From assembly GCF_964199755.1 (NCBI RefSeq), contig NC_133896.1:83419815-83483814 (forward strand): a DNA stretch of 64,000 bases, given 5' to 3'. Below, one piece after another: positions 22,291 through 63,700 of the stretch (its first letter is position 1; each line of letters opens with the position of its first letter). Below the pieces are notes generated by a model, which had not been told where the DNA came from, made no database searches, and saw only the letters and a list, made by a program, of their open reading frames with translations. This stretch comes from Larus michahellis. Lineage: Eukaryota; Chordata; Aves; Charadriiformes; Laridae. Made by a program: the position numbers and the translations under genes.

Positions 22291-25161
22291 TCCTCTGTCA
22301 ACTGTAGCATACAGAAGCAAAATACTTTTGAGAACACTGTTCCTCTGCCTACCTCAGCTAGTATCTGTTAATAGGCTGAAGAGCTCAGGGGAAGAGGACA
22401 CCAACCGGAAGATCATCAGGTCAATGTGCAGAGAGAGACAAGAAAGCAGCCACCTCATTTTCTTGGCAAATGTAGCTAAAATGTCACTCTATCATAGAGA
22501 AACAAAACGTGATGCACGGTTTGTGTTTTTCAATCAAGTAAATTGAACACTTAGTGTTTTGTCTCTCTATGAGTTTACTCCATTACCAGTCTGTGGGTGG
22601 CTCAAGCAGACCAGCAGTCAGAGAAATCTTCTCAACATTTTGAAGGCTCTCCTTTTACAGCACAGAAAAGAGGATGCTACCTGTATCTGTTGGGTCTGCT
22701 CGATTCTGTATAGGCATGTGAAAGCAATGATGGTATGTGAGGGCTAGATCTTTCTGCCAAGTAATTTCTACCTATTTCTGTCATCTCTGAAAAAAAATCC
22801 AACAGTTATCTACCAGAGCCCTTATTAGGAAAGATTTTAAAGATGGAAATCACTGTGGAGGCTGAAGGAATTTAAAAAAGAACAGCAGGTCAGCAAGCAA
22901 GGGAAGACAGAAAATACACGGCAGCCAGCTAGCTACAGTGAAAGGCCATCTGCCTGCCTTCTGCAAACAAAAGGACAACCAAACTGAATTGCAGTCTCAG
23001 GTGGCTTTCTTACTTTCCCTTAACTCTATGAATGCCTTGAAAAACCCACCAGCATATGCCATGAGAAGTAATACAGTGCTGCTTACCACAAAAAGCTACT
23101 GAAATGTATTAATTGTGAAGAACATGCAGCTCCAGCACATGAGCCCATACATCAAATGAGGTTCACAGCTTTACAAGGACTAAGCAATACTATCAAGAGC
23201 CACTTGGTATAATTGATCCCAAACTTTGCCTCTGAGGTAGAGCAGACAAATACACAAGTGTACAATTACGAGAAGACAGATATTTTAACTTGGAGCAGCC
23301 TAAGCAGTCAAGTGAACATAGCACAACAGAGATGGAGAATCAACAGCAACTGAATTGAAACAGTACAAATTATAGTTCCAAGGATATAAGGATCCGACCT
23401 TTTAGTTAAGTGGTATCAGGATAGGTACTTTTGTTGTTCTTAGTCCACATTGAACCCTTACACATAAACATAAACCCTTTGCTTCTTATCTTCTGTGTTA
23501 CTTGCAAACAATCAGCCACAATATTTTCCAAATATCTGTAAAAACTTATCCGAATATTCCCTAAAACCGATGATGAGTCTAACTCTTTCATTCAGCTCCC
23601 ACTAGGGGTAGGAGTCCTCTGTGAAATGTGATAAGGGCTCTGCCTGCGTTCTACAAGATGCTTGCCCACCATGGGTATTCAGCCCAGTCACAGAAACACG
23701 GTACATAAGAGAACTCACTTTTCCCAGCGCAGCATTCTGGTGATCAATGGGAGCGTCTGATAGCCTCCAGGAGGGTTCAGCTGCAAAGGAGTCTCTCTGA
23801 AGCCAGAGATACAGACAGTTCTGGTACTACAAGCTGGCCTGCTTGTCAGAAATGTCCGCATCACGGCAGGACGATATTTGCCTGCCAAAGTACCCTTCTA
23901 ATTAACTGCTCAATTATGCTCAATAATGGGCTATTGCCCTGCTTGGGTCACTCATCTTCCAGGTGTTTCTTCATGAGTCCCAGGATTTGCCTGAAGCCAA
24001 GAGAATCGTCACATTGCAGTGTGTGGTCTGTTTTCCCTGAGATGACTGTTAGCATTAACTTTCCATTCAGTAGGAGGGCACACCTGCTATAGGCCTTTTG
24101 TCATGCAGTCACCTCCGCAGCCTGTCAGATGGCTTGTTTACTCACTGTTACACTAGAACTGTGTTAGGACCATTTTTGTATCCTTTGGGTTTTCCTTTCG
24201 CACAAAGAGCCTGCGGGAGTTTGCTGTTATGGTGACTCTTAACACATACGAACACCTATCTCTCTTGGGAGTACAGTACCGCTAAAGTAGCAGCTGCATT
24301 TTGTAGGACAATTTCCTCATTATTTCCATTTAAATTGCGGTATTTTCTATAAGTCACAGTAAAGCATAAAAGTCATACCGAGGTGGGTGCTTTACAAATG
24401 CAATGAAAAGACAGTCTATTGTCCAAGAGCTAAATTAAACATAGAAATTATAGGGGTCATAGAAATCTGTTTTTTTCAGAGTATTAAGTTAAACTTCCTG
24501 CAGAGGACAATTCCCTGAATCAAAACAGCTTGCTTTAAGCCATCCTTCCTGTTGATATGAATACTGAGTGGAGCCTCTGCAGAAGTGGGCGCAGAATACC
24601 ACTCTGTTGCTGCTAAAGAGCTAAAGAACATAATTTACATTTCTAAATGTGCTAAGAAGATGTGACATCTAGTGCTTCGCTATAAAGAAGTGGGAGATAG
24701 AGAAGGAAGAAAGTGAAGCTGCTGGGTTTGCTTTCTCATTTTTATACAGAAGTAAACCCAGTAATCCTATCCATGAATTATTCCTGATTTATGCTGATGT
24801 TAAGTGAAAGGATTCAGGTTCTTCAATCAATGAATTTGTTCTTTTAGCTCCAGGAAAATCTAAAATTCAGAAGTCTATTATAACATCAAGAATAAGCCAC
24901 TCTCCACCTCTACAGTCTCCACTTTATTGCTGCTGGTTGTGAAGGACCTCTGATCACAACAAGGATGTAGATGAGGAAAAAGAATGAATCTGAAATTCTA
25001 TTTTGGTTGACTGGACTATTTCAGGGTAAAATGAACGTTAAATATACTTACAATGAGCACAGCCCATGTACAGACAGATACAGCTTATATTCCTGAGTAC
25101 AAAAAATACCTACAAAATATACCAAGTATGCAACTGAAGCAATCATCATTTGTACTTTGTA
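22291..25161. other. Intergenic and DYRK4 3' flank
   Basis: No gene was recognised. It should contain the DYRK4 3' UTR near its right end. A minus-strand AATAAA lies at 24923-24928. Confidence 0.6.
24923..24928 (-). terminator. Candidate DYRK4 polyadenylation signal
   Basis: AATAAA on the minus strand, 234 bases after the DYRK4 stop codon. Other sites further left are possible, so this is only the first canonical hexamer noted. Confidence 0.4.
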
Positions 25162-51512
<26,351 letters not shown>

Positions 51513-54500
51513 TTGAAAAGTCAGGGGAGAAAATCCCACAAATAAATAAGTTCTTCTGCAAGCTTAAAGGGTAAACTTCCTATTCCGAACAAGCTGAGAA
51601 CAACAGCTCTGGGTTTAGCCTTATTATGCTAATTGGGTGCAGTTTGAGAGGAAAAGTCGTGGATATCTGTGGCGCAGAGGAGAATATTAGGAAAGGGAAA
51701 GCTACTAAGGCTTGTCTTTGCAGGAAATAGTAATTCCCATCTTTGGAACTGGAGATCAGCTGACCAGGGGTAAGGGATTATGTGCTGTAAATCCAAAACA
51801 TCCCCAGAGCCACCATAACAAATGCCCCCAGGAAAGAACCACTGGATTATTGCATCCTACATATGAATGTCCTAGAGCATGATACACTTTTCCCAGTACA
51901 TCCAATGTCCTTGTGGTCACCATCCTCCAGTGTGAATTTACATAGATGATCTATGGAAAATACAGTGCCAGAATATTTTTACAGACAAACACTTCACATG
52001 CAAACTACATATCCTGCATCTCAAGGGAGAATCACATTTGTTATGAAGATGAGTCTGGGATCCACAGTCATAACTCCACTAGATATATCAGCCCAGGTCT
52101 TAGTGAGAATATTAATTTTAGTGCCTGTTATGCTTTTCCTCACACCTCATCCATACTGTACTCCCAGCTAGCTTTATTTTTCAGTTTCTGGAGTTGATGA
52201 AAACGTTGCACTTCGTTTAGAGACAGTCCCTTAACCACTTTGTGCTCTTCTAACTACAAGTCAATATAAAACCAGGATTTTAGAGAGAAAGAGCTATCTC
52301 TGAAATCCAGAGAAACAGTGGACTTCACATAATACCTGTACAGACTGCAGACTCTTCACTCCAAAATGACATTTTATTTATTAGTAATACTTTTTTTTAC
52401 TAAATATAACATTCAAAATGTATTGTATTCACTAATAGAGCATGAGCAATTCACAAAATACCTTTAAAACTCAGCAAGAGCTAAGGAAGCAGGTGAGCAA
52501 GCACCAAAATATGCCCCCAGTATTTGGAATCCATCTAATTTCCATTCACTGGGGAAAGATTGGTAAGGTTTTGAGATGGACATTTCTCCTTTTACACTGC
52601 AAAAGCAAAATCAGCCCATCAGCCCATGGCTGTGCCTCTTTTAAATCATGGGTATTTGTGATTCTCTTTGTCTCTTTTTCTCAAAACCTACTTACTAAGC
52701 GTTTAAAGTTCTTCAGCACTCTTCAAGCAACTCATTCCAAACACCTTAAAATCAATAACTGATCAACCCTCATAACAGTCCCACAAAAAAGGTAAATAGC
52801 ATAGTCTTTTCCCAGTAGAAAAACTGATCTGTGCCTGCAACAGTCCTGCCCGTAGCTGAATGGGGAGCAGGTGGATTATCAGTTAGTCCACAACAGGGAC
52901 TTACATGATGGTCTTGATCCAGATGACCCATCACCTGCTGCTCTAACGAAATCCTGTATATCTAGTACGGGATCTACGCTTGAGCTGTTGAGACTGGTTT
53001 AATTCTGGCAGATGCACTCTGAAGAAAAACTGCAGCAACTGTTACTATTTCACTCCATTTCACTCCTAGCCGTCCAACTCCTATAGCACTTGGCCGGTCC
53101 TTCAACTCCAACATCACACTTCAATCCCAAACTATCATCTCCTGCTATTCCAGCCTTTCAAATCATTTATTACTGGCCATTACCTTGCTAATTCTAATTA
53201 TTGCTCAAGAAACAGAACAATGTCCTCATTCACTACCTAGTCTGCAGTCATAAGGAGGTTTAGGTACTGAGCGTACAGCATTCTGCAAAATCAGAAATTG
53301 TGACACACGTTCATAATTCCCAAAAGGTCAGCTTATTTTTTTTCAGTATCCAGTTGACCACAGAAACAGAAATGTATTAGAATTATAGAAATTATAAAAC
53401 ACACAACTATATAAAATATAGACTCCATTGTCTCCTTGTTTAAATGGGCACTTCTCTCTGTCCTCTATCAAAACTGAATAAAGCCTGTAGAATACATAGA
53501 GAGAATGCAATGTAGGTGTTAAATCATGCAATATATTAAAAAGCCATAACAAATGCAGTCTCACTCACTCAAAATACAGTAGGAACATAAACATTCTCCC
53601 CACCTTGTCAACTATTTCTGTCAGCATAACGGCAAGAGTCGTTAACTGCAGGACGGAGGTTGTTTATTCCATTCGGCGAATGCATTTCAGAAAGCCCACC
53701 TTCATCTAGTCAGAGCATAGCAGGATCAGTTTCATACACAGTACCCTGATCAGAAAAAAATGGATAACCCTCTGCTTGGTTTCAGATTTAAATTTTTATC
53801 CCGGAAATATGCCAGTGACTATTAGCTGCTCTAGTATTCTTTTGGTGGCCATCTGTTCCCTTTCTCAGCCTCCTTCTAGCCAAATATAATTTTCCATATT
53901 TATCATGGCAAGTTGGTAATAAGAAAGACAAATATAACAGGATTGGCTGTTCTCCTTGCCGTCTCAGTCTGTTCTTTCTCACTGAGCTCATGTGCTTGTG
54001 AAACCGAAAAAACACTTGAACTTGTATTTTTTCAAGATTTGTCCCAGCGACCTTGCTATACAGTGAGTAAAATCTATTCACCAAGACTGCCAGACTGGAA
54101 AATGAAAATAAATTAATACCTCAAGGGTTGATTTCTCATTGGATATTATGTGTCATTCACTGAGGACCAAACTGTGGCACTTTGGTCTGTGGTTCTTGTT
54201 GGCATGAGTGCAGAGCTGCTCTACCCAGTGAGATAATGAGGCTCTCATTTTGGTGTGGATAGTGAGCCAGAGCTTAGCTGCCATCCTGTCTTTCCTTTTC
54301 CTCTTTTGGGTGTTGTGCGTGTGTGACGGAGCACTAATGGAGGCGTCCCTATCCCCCCACCGTCTTAGGGGGATATCTAAAAATGAAAATACAATGTGCT
54401 CTCCTCCTTCATATAGCAACGGAATGGCATGTTCCCTGCTGGTCTTAAATCTGTCGACAACACAGAATAGTTCTCCTTTCACTCAGGGTTTTCAAAGAAG

Positions 54501-57500
54501 AAATACAGGCTCACCCACAGAAGCTATTCTAGAAGGCTGCCACTTCTACTGATGCTCCTGGAATGAGCACCACTTTTCACAGAGTGGTCAAAGGACAAAC
54601 AGCTATTCTCTTTGCATGGTGGTCCATGCAATGCCCTTGCCTAATATAATTGCTGAGGTGCAGCATCCTATAAGGCACATCACTCCCATTTCCATCATTC
54701 CCACTTTTCCATTCTTCCAAGCTTGGCAACTCTCTAGTCAACAAATCCTCCCCAGTATTACACCTCACATACAAGAGAACCGTCTCATTCTCTAGCCAAA
54801 TAATCACACTGACTGTCATGCCAGCAGAACCGGTTCAGCCCTGGGAATGCATGGAGTTGCCATGTGCTGGAATACAAACTAAACGGCACAAACACACATC
54901 ACTTGTACCTAAGTTAAATCACTCCCACACAAATGTATACAAACAAGCACGTGCAAGCGCATACAGCTAGTTACGCTCCAGCTCTTCTATCCCACAGGTA
55001 TATTAAGCGTTTCTGAGCAATTTTCACCAAGGCTTACACGAAGGGATTTAACTAATGTAGTGTGTGACGTATATTCGAACTGTGAAAATATAGATTTGTG
55101 ATACTGGAAATTACCAGCGCAGTCCACTGTTGATATTATGTTTATGTATTACCTAGATGAGGAAGTACTGCGATCGCTACTGCCACTTGCTAATAGCACG
55201 CAATGGTCTTCTTTTGACCAGCTCCCCTGGGTGTATGAGGTGGGGTATGTGGCAGAAAGCTGCACACTGCATTCCCTCCGGCGCAGCCGTTCTCTTAATG
55301 AGATTTATAATACAGCTTTATGTAGCTCCACAACCCTCTGGGCTATACCTTTCCATCTAAGGTTTTGACTCCTGTTGAGAAACTATTAATATTCCCAGGA
55401 CAGCCTACATAGAAAGGAGTGAAGGACAGATCTGACCATGCATTCAACTGTCTCCCATTAAGAAGAATGTCTACTACTTTATTTTCTTTGATTTATTTCT
55501 GTTCTTTGTAATGCTTTCTATTCTCATTTGATTACATTCTCGAAAGTATATTCAAATTTGGTGTGCTAAGTCATGCAGGAATAAAAACAATCTTTAGGAT
55601 GATTCTTTTCTCATACCTGAAGAGGAGCAATGAATTTTTGACAATGCAAGAAAGTGTATAAAGTTTTTTCCTACATTTCTCAACAATAGTCTCAGAGCAA
55701 AATAAACCTGCCAGTATTACTACAAAGTTTCAGTCATTATACACTGAAGTAAAAAGCAGTGCATAAAATGTTTCAGCTATAAATTACAAAGCAGCTTGGT
55801 TAAATTTGAAGGAAATATTTACAGTCGTTGTCACTCATTTTTTAAAAAATACCCATTTCTGAAAAATATTTAATTAAAGGAGCTAAGTGCAATGGTGGAT
55901 AAGTTCCTCATGGATGCAATCACTGGCTGTGATCATCACGTAGACAAAACCTTAACTACAAATTTATTAAGTTTGGTAACATCTCTGTGAAGTAGAATAG
56001 TATTAGAGGTAAAGGACATTAAAGAACTTCTCTTGCAAAGGAACAGGCATTCTGGAGTGGGAAGAGGATTCATTTCATCTTAACCTAAAGGTTCAATTTA
56101 AACAAATTTCCCTGTAGAAGTGAACTGGCTTGGCCTGAGAAGGATATGCAAATAATGTAGACTAGCTATCCAGAATTTTTATATCCCTAAAATCAGATTA
56201 GATTAATTCTACTTTACTGTGGTCTTCCTGCACTGCAATGCACCTTGCAGAGCACTTCCTCTAATGCAAAATGTATATCAAATGCAAAATTTGACTTGAA
56301 AACATTTTAGTCCCCCTACGCAGTTATCCCTCTGATTTGAGTGAGGACAGAAGATACAGAAGAACAACAAAGTGAACACTTTGTCTCCAGCCTTGTGCTG
56401 TGGCATACATACAGGCTTGTCCAGTGCCATAGAGAAAGTCAAATACAAAGGTGAATACTAAAAGTCCCTAAAGAATAATGTGAGTGGAGTTGCCAGAAAA
56501 CTTCTTAAATCACTCCTGTTCTATTTGCTGTAATAAACCACATGAACTATGTCAATAAGATTGTTGCAAAATCAGTGCAAAAGGGATGGGTGATTTAAGG
56601 TTTTGCATACATTTACTTGGGCAAAGATCCCACCAGATGTACCAACTAGTCCAAGTCTGCTGGAAATGCAAAAGCCAGTCACACAGTTTCTGACTTCTTT
56701 AGAATGTGTCTTCCACAGAAGAGTGATAAAGTCAAGTTTCTAACATTTAAATTATTTACTATGAAGTTGGCTTTTTAGTTTATTAACAATTCGTATCATG
56801 GTTAGGATCTGCTCTTGCTCCTAGTAAACAAGAAAAACAAATTAATAATGCTGTTCAGTTCTAAAAGGGCTAGATAAGAATCACGAATGCAGTTTGACAT
56901 AGGAGGAAATTAAGGCATTGTCTAGCTAAGGACATAATTATCATAACCTTGGGAGATAATTCCTAATATCTGAGCAGGGGTCCATGATGGGATTCAAATA
57001 GAATTTGGGTACGTGGGGATTTTCCAAAGAGCTGTTTGACTGTACGAAGCCATCAGGGCCCTAGCAACATCATCATTTCTAGGAAACAGACTGGGCAAAC
57101 AAAGGACATAGCCTAGAAATCAGTACATTGAAACTGGTTTTTTTAACACATCAATCTGTTCTTAGGACTATTCCAAGAACAGAAAATATGGTTATTCCTG
57201 GACTGACAAACTGAAGAGGAATCACATGAGAAGCAGGAATTGGACATGGACCAGATAAGCTGATTTAAAGCGAGTGGGGTGCACAGATGAAATGTAGCTT
57301 TAGATACGTTGAAAAGTCATAGGCAAAAAAAAAGAGGACAGGCAAATAAGATCATTATCATGATGGCAAAAAAAAAAATAAAAATTTCCTATCAAGCCCT
57401 GAAAGCCTTGCCAGGTCTTCCTTTCTTGAAAGAGCTCCAGCTGTTTCTGCCAATCTGCAGGTCAAACTTGGGAAACATCTGTGTCACCCCTGTGATGAAT

Positions 57501-58990
57501 GGAAGTGGAAGCTGGAATGGCTAAACCAGAAGAATCAAGGCCTCTCAGTCACTGTGTAGTTCATAACTACACTTACTAAATATCTTCCCAAATACTACTG
57601 ACTTCAGATACTCACCTATACATTCAGATGACTTCCTAAATAGTGCCATCTGGGAAGGAAAACCAGGGGCATCATTTCACAACTTCATTGTGAAGCTGTT
57701 GTACAAGTATAAAATCAGTATCACATCAGTGAATGAACCCTCACATTGATTTTCCTGTAGAAGGTCGGTTTAAACAAAATGATCAAATGTTAGGTTTAAA
57801 CTTAGAAACACACATTTTTTAAAAGGCAGAACTTTTGATTTCAGATTAGTGTAACTCACTGAGATTTCTATAGAGTATCTTTTTTCTCTAAAATAAAAAA
57901 TAGACTGGCTGTCTAGAATATACTTATATTTTTATTACACTAAAAAGGCTTTCACATAAACCAAAAGGTCATTCTGAAACCTTTTGTAGAACCCTAGGCA
58001 CTCTGGGATTCTACAAACTAATCCTGTGCAGCAACCTATAAAATACTCCTGTAACTTAAAAATGTTAACAGTTCTTAATTTTGCAGCATTAATAATGTTA
58101 ATGTTTTCATTAAAAATTGTAATCTTAATTCCTCTTGTGCAAACAAATTTAAGTAATGATTAATGCAATAAAAACATCATATGGAATTGATGGTACAACT
58201 AATCAAACTGTCTTCTTTCTGTTTTCTAATAGTTATTTTCCATTCCTCACAATAGGTATATCATCAAACAATAAAAACAAATGCCAACCACTATTACCTT
58301 AGGCTGGATTCTTCTATTTCTTCTCATTCGTAAACAAGAGTTATTGAAGAAGCTGAAATCACAGCAGCTCTCGCTGCTTCTTTCTTTCCCCATAATGACA
58401 AAGCTCCATGTTCTAAATCTCTCTCCATTAAATTGTTCTCCTTGTAATTTAAACCTGACGCTACTGTTCAACTAATCCAACCCAGCCACACAGGTGCTCT
58501 TCTATGAATAACAGCATGGGCTCATCGATGATTTTTATGGGTGAGCTGGCTGGGATCAGATCACATGTTGTTTTAGCACAGTTCTACAGCATTGACACAA
58601 ACCAAATAATATCAAACCGAACTGCGAATAGTAGCATATTTGCTGACGTGCTATGAAATCTTTGAGGACTTAGCGCAAACACAACAGGTTCGTCAATTAG
58701 GCTCAGCATGACTGCAAAACCATCCCTTGAGGCACCACAAGGTGCCATCATTTGCTTTCCTCTCTTCTTTTTTTTTTTCCTTTTTCAAAGACACAGCCAT
58801 AGCTTTAGCTCTCCTGCTATAAACATGAGCTGTTTAATGAAGGTAATTCGAAGGTAATTCAGCGTTTTAGTGAGAATCTGAAGAGTGCCTCCAAGCATTT
58901 CACTCACAGCTTCCTCTTAGCCCTCAAAACTACTTACAGTCTTGGAGTGAATGTTTCTAGGTAGTCCTGCCTCTGCTTAAATTTTAATCT
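51513..58990. other. Flank upstream of DYRK4
   Basis: 7.5 kb without a recognised exon, repeat family or RNA gene. A true DYRK4 first exon and promoter may lie here. No CpG island was seen. Confidence 0.5.
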
Positions 58991-59215
58991 CTATGCCCCC
59001 GACAGCCTTTTAGATATTCCATCAGCAAAACAAATGCTTGCAGAAGGAGCAGCTTTAGCTTGGAATATTGAGGGAACAGACTTCAGTGATCTTTTATTCA
59101 GCATGCTGTAATCTATTTTTGTAATCCTGACAGGCTCCACGGGGGAATAGCTAACACTTAGTCTCAATTCATTATTTTCTTTACTTTTCTGCTGAGAACG
59201 ATAAAGCAATTCATG
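58991..59215 (-). other. Unassigned open frame, possible exon
   Basis: The minus-strand frame ends at a TAG (58991-58993) and is open for 99 codons. An acceptor-like tatcgttctcag lies just upstream of about 59191. The coded sequence is hydrophilic (for example ITKIDYSMLNKRSLKSVP) and not recognised. It is probably chance. Confidence 0.15.
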
Positions 59216-62200
59216 TTTCATAAAGAGCAGAAAAAATGCAGACAAAATTTTTGTCAATGTGGAAGATTTAAAAAAGCAGAAGAGCAACACAAGCCTTATG
59301 ACAATAAAGCCATAGTGGGTTTGGAATAAAAAAGAGAAATCTCCAAATCTGCTTTTAGAAAAGACTGAAATTAATACCAGTTATATTTCTTATATTTGTA
59401 ATGTTAAAAAATAATTTTACAAACACTAATATTATATGGTTCTTATTTCAAAATATTTTCATGCAAAAAAGATTCAGGACCACAGAGACATTGAAATTAT
59501 AGTCTCTCCTTATTCAATTTTTATTTCCTTTGGAAATTTTAAAAAAAATGGGAGGGAAGGAAAGAGAAGGATGAGAAAAAGACAATTGGATGATAAAACA
59601 TAAATGCCAAGAGGTCCAAAACCCAAACTGTTTTAATTTAAAAAAAAAAAAAAACCAACAAAGAAACAAACTATAAAATCTGAAGACTAACTTTTGTTAC
59701 AAACCAAATAGAATCTCAAAACTTGAGAAAGATTTCAGAGAATCAGCAGTTTGTTTCACATGGCAGGACATACAGCAATAAAAATAATAAATGGAAGGAC
59801 TTGCACTATAAAGTCTATAATGAACAAATTCTGCCTTTGCCTTTATATCCTGCTCCAATTCATATCAGTGAAGGGTTCTTCTGTTTCCGGGAGTCAAATT
59901 TAGATCTTGAAAGGAGACAAGGAAAGTGATGGAAAATGGAGAAACTGTATGAAATCAAGTAAGTTTTTTGAGAACTGTAGCGGAAGATGGAGCATTCCCC
60001 AGATCCCAAACCACAGTCGCTATGAACTGAGCAGGTCAACAAGAGAAACATGAGCTTTCGTTCAAGCATTGAGAAGCCTGTCACGACTACCCTAATTTTC
60101 ACAAAACCAATATTAGTGACCATGACAATCTAAAGGTGCCAAATAATTCTGATCATTTGAGTGTAGGTTACAATACATAACAAATTAATGTGGACGTGCC
60201 AGGAGGGGGCGAATTGACTCTGGTTTCAGCTACTTGGAGAAGCTAAATTGATTTGGGAGGAGAGGAGAGACAACCAAATGAATCTGCACCAGCTCCTTTT
60301 AGAGCTCAACAAGTGTGGTGCACGGCATTGACTTGACATCAGTATACTGCTAGAGCACATATAATTGACATTTGGAAAACAACAGTAAGAGGTGCCGAAC
60401 CTGGGTGTAAATCTAACTTGTATTTCCTGCAAGAGCATAATTTGATCTGCGTTTGTGGAAAAATGAATGGGTATGCACTGCAAATGGGAGTTTGAGCAGG
60501 GCACAGTCTAGATCCCAGCGAGGATCTCCCAACCAGGCACGTCCCAGACCCGTGAGAGTTGAACCACCTCCCTGGAAATTAAAATTCACAGTGCTCTCTA
60601 TCATTGCAGCATCTACTTCAGCGATTAAACGTTTGCCTACCTTACAGCAGATATCTCCTCACTCTCTGCTGAATGGACCTCAGGCCTCATCAAGCAACAA
60701 TGCCGCTGACATTTGTCTTCCCATACTTTTTCCATTTACATTACACTAGTATTTCCATGTCGGTCTTGCAAATAATTTACTGCTGCATTTCCCTAGAAGT
60801 TTCTAGAGAACTGCTCCTTATCATAGGCCATGTCTCTTCTGTCATCAGAGTGAATCACTTCACTTCTTTATACAGAGTGCTCAAGTAAGATAAAATAATT
60901 GGTTTATTAAAACCATGCATATAACAATTCAACACGCTCCTCTATGCTTCCACACTGCTTCACTACACCTCTGATTCTTGCAGCTCCCTGTACGGAGCAA
61001 AACTCTTTGCTAGACAGAAGCTTAAATAAAAAAATTACAAAGCAAATTAATGAATACTAGTCAATATAGATGTAATGAATAACATTTGTTTGCTGACCAG
61101 GTTTGGGGTTTCTTGAGGAGTTTCTATTTGATGAATCTTTTTGGTTAATGTCTTTATACACTATTTGACTGGAGTTATCAGTCAGGTCTCAGGACATCTT
61201 TGTGCTGTTAATGATACTTAACACTGCTGGGCAGGGACGGACCCACAGAATGTGGTCTCATGTAAAGGTGACACCAGTGGTCATGGCCAAGGGGGAGGTA
61301 GAAGAGGAGGAGGAAGAAGAAAAGATCACAGCAGTACAATGAAGTTTTACAGCGAAGAGACAATCACAGGCTTTTGCAGCTACATAGCAGAGGGTGATAG
61401 TAGGTAATGTGTGAAGAATGTTGGAAGAAGGGACAATTTAAGGAAAAGACAAAACACTTTCAAAACTGGACAGTTCAATTCTGAATGCAAAATGCAAGTA
61501 AAGCAGATAACTGAATACAATAAAACATGGGCACCTGTATATGCAGTCACCTGAAAATGTGAAACTTCATAACTTTGTATGACTCTGAAGCTGAGAGAAA
61601 CCTAGTCTCGATCAACAAAATAGAAAGCCACATTTTTTTCTGGGCAACTGCATCATGGTTGCCAGTGACCAATTTAACAGAAAAAGTATATGGAAAATGT
61701 AATCAGAATGAGTGGATAAGTACAGGAACAAACTTTGGCTCTGCAGACGAACTGTCTAATCATTATCAGAAAACAGAACCCAGATTAAAAGAAAAAAACA
61801 CCCCAAACAATAACAACAGCCATAAAAAGGAGTAGGTCTGTGACTTTCCAATATTTTGAATCAGGCCAGTGAAAGAAATTACGCCTCTCTCCAAATCCTA
61901 CTTCACTTACATCACTAGTCATCACAATTGCAATAACATGGTTCCTACTAAAAAATAAAGGCAGCCCTATCCATATATTTTTGATTAGGAATAAAACCAG
62001 ATCTAATGATTAGGTGGGAGTATGTAAAGTCAGGATATAACTTCCAGGCACATCCCTCTGCCTACATTTTGCTTTTGACTAGCTCTGGGTGACTCCCTCT
62101 GGGTATTTCGAATGGTTCTGCCTCCCTGCAAGGGCTAGATGTGAAGCCCATGGATCTTATTTAGGGAGGCTGGACTGTCTACTGCAGGTATCTACTTTTA

Positions 62201-63319
62201 GCTATTGCAAGATACCTATATTTAGCTATGAGGGTTCTAGTAGCCAAAAAAACAATTTTGAGAAATGCTGTAGGCACGTTGGCATACCAGAAATGCAGGT
62301 GTATGCTGAGTGCAGTGGTTCACTGCTGGCCTCTTCCTCCCACTCTCATCCAGTGCCTCATTTAGGAGCCCACGTCCACCTCTTCCTGCAGACCTGCGTC
62401 AGCGCTGAGCCTCCGTAGAGGCACAGTGCTATGGCTGCAGCCAGAGGTACAGAAGTGCTGCAGTATGAGGAGGAAGGGCCACCAGGCACGAGAAGGGTCT
62501 GCACTGCCTCCCATACTACCAGCACTACCGTTCCCGCTGCAGCCTCCTCCGGGTGTTAACAGCTCCTGGCAGCTGCTGTGTGCGGCAAAGGGGTCAAGTA
62601 AGCAAGCCTGGCAGGCCTCCTGGATTCACCTCTGATGTTGATGTGCACCACCGGCTGGCGACCACTGGTCTGGTGAGATACCTCTCGGTACCTGGACGCC
62701 ACGGGAAACCCCTGGGATTCAGGCTGCAGTCTGCATTTTGCATGCTGTGATTAAACTGAGCCGTCAACTATGACTTGAATAACATGCGGTTAAGGCAACA
62801 CCTCTGTGGGGGAGACCTGAGTTAATTAGCGGTCTGAGGCACTGATTCAGTAAGGTATTTCAGCACGCAGTCAATTTGAAGTATGCAAGAGGTTCCGTGA
62901 ACGTCAAAGGTGAGTGCTTACAGTCTTTGCTAGATCCAGGTACTGACACAATCTCAGTACACATTTTAATATATTTTAATATAACACGATTTAATATCAT
63001 TTAATACAATTTTAATATATTAATCCCTGTGTTAAAGATGGATGTGCCAAAAAGTCCATACCTGGCACATGTGTATTGCTACCGTTAATTTAAATAAAAG
63101 ATTTTAAGTATATATTTTGCCTCACTTTCTCTTTGGAGAGGAGGAATGTGTTACAAATCATGCCCCGGTGGGATTCGGGGAGAAATATGCATTTAATAAA
63201 GGAGCTTTCCTATTATTTGGTGAAACTACTTTAGTAATACTCTCTTCACATGCATTATAAATAGACAGATTTCAAAGGAGAACTATTTCTTTAACCACTA
63301 CATATTATTGTACAAAGAA
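59216..63319. other. Upstream flank, continued
   Basis: No gene recognised. Contains A-rich runs (59641-59654), a purine tract (61290-61322) and an AT-rich 'ttttaatata' repeat patch at 62964-63022. Confidence 0.55.
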
Positions 63320-63384
63320 TAATTGGGGCCTGAAGTAGATGATCTCAGGAGGCACCTTCCACCCTAAGCAGTTCTGTCACTGTA
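63320..63384 (+). repeat. Diverged CR1 3' end
   Basis: 'gtagatgatctcaggaggca' followed by 'ccttccaccctaagcagttc' matches the CR1 tail with many changes. Only the terminal piece is present. Confidence 0.6.
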
Positions 63385-63624
63385 GTATTGCAGTATCACT
63401 GCTTACCATACACAGAAAGGTTGTGCCGACCTGTCTTTTTGCTGGTGTTATTACCACAGTCGTCTCACACTTTGGACAATAACACTCATTTTCCTACCCT
63501 CTGTCAAAGACACCCCCTGTCTGTTCAACTACAGAGTGTAAAATAATGTCACAATCAGAATAGTAATAAATTATATCATGTTAACAAAACCGAAGTTTGC
63601 TCATAAATACTTTTTCCCTTACAG

Positions 63625-63700
63625 AGAGATGCGCAGAAAGCATGAAGACCGTACAGAGGAGCTACTGCAGTATGTGCTGGGTAACATGTCTCGGGAATGA
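63625..63700 (+). other. Candidate terminal exon on the plus strand
   Basis: A good acceptor (tactttttcccttacag) precedes a frame coding EMRRKHEDRTEELLQYVLG, then NMSRE and a TGA at 63698-63700. The peptide is charged and helix-like. No partner exon or homologue was recognised, so it may be chance. Confidence 0.25.
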
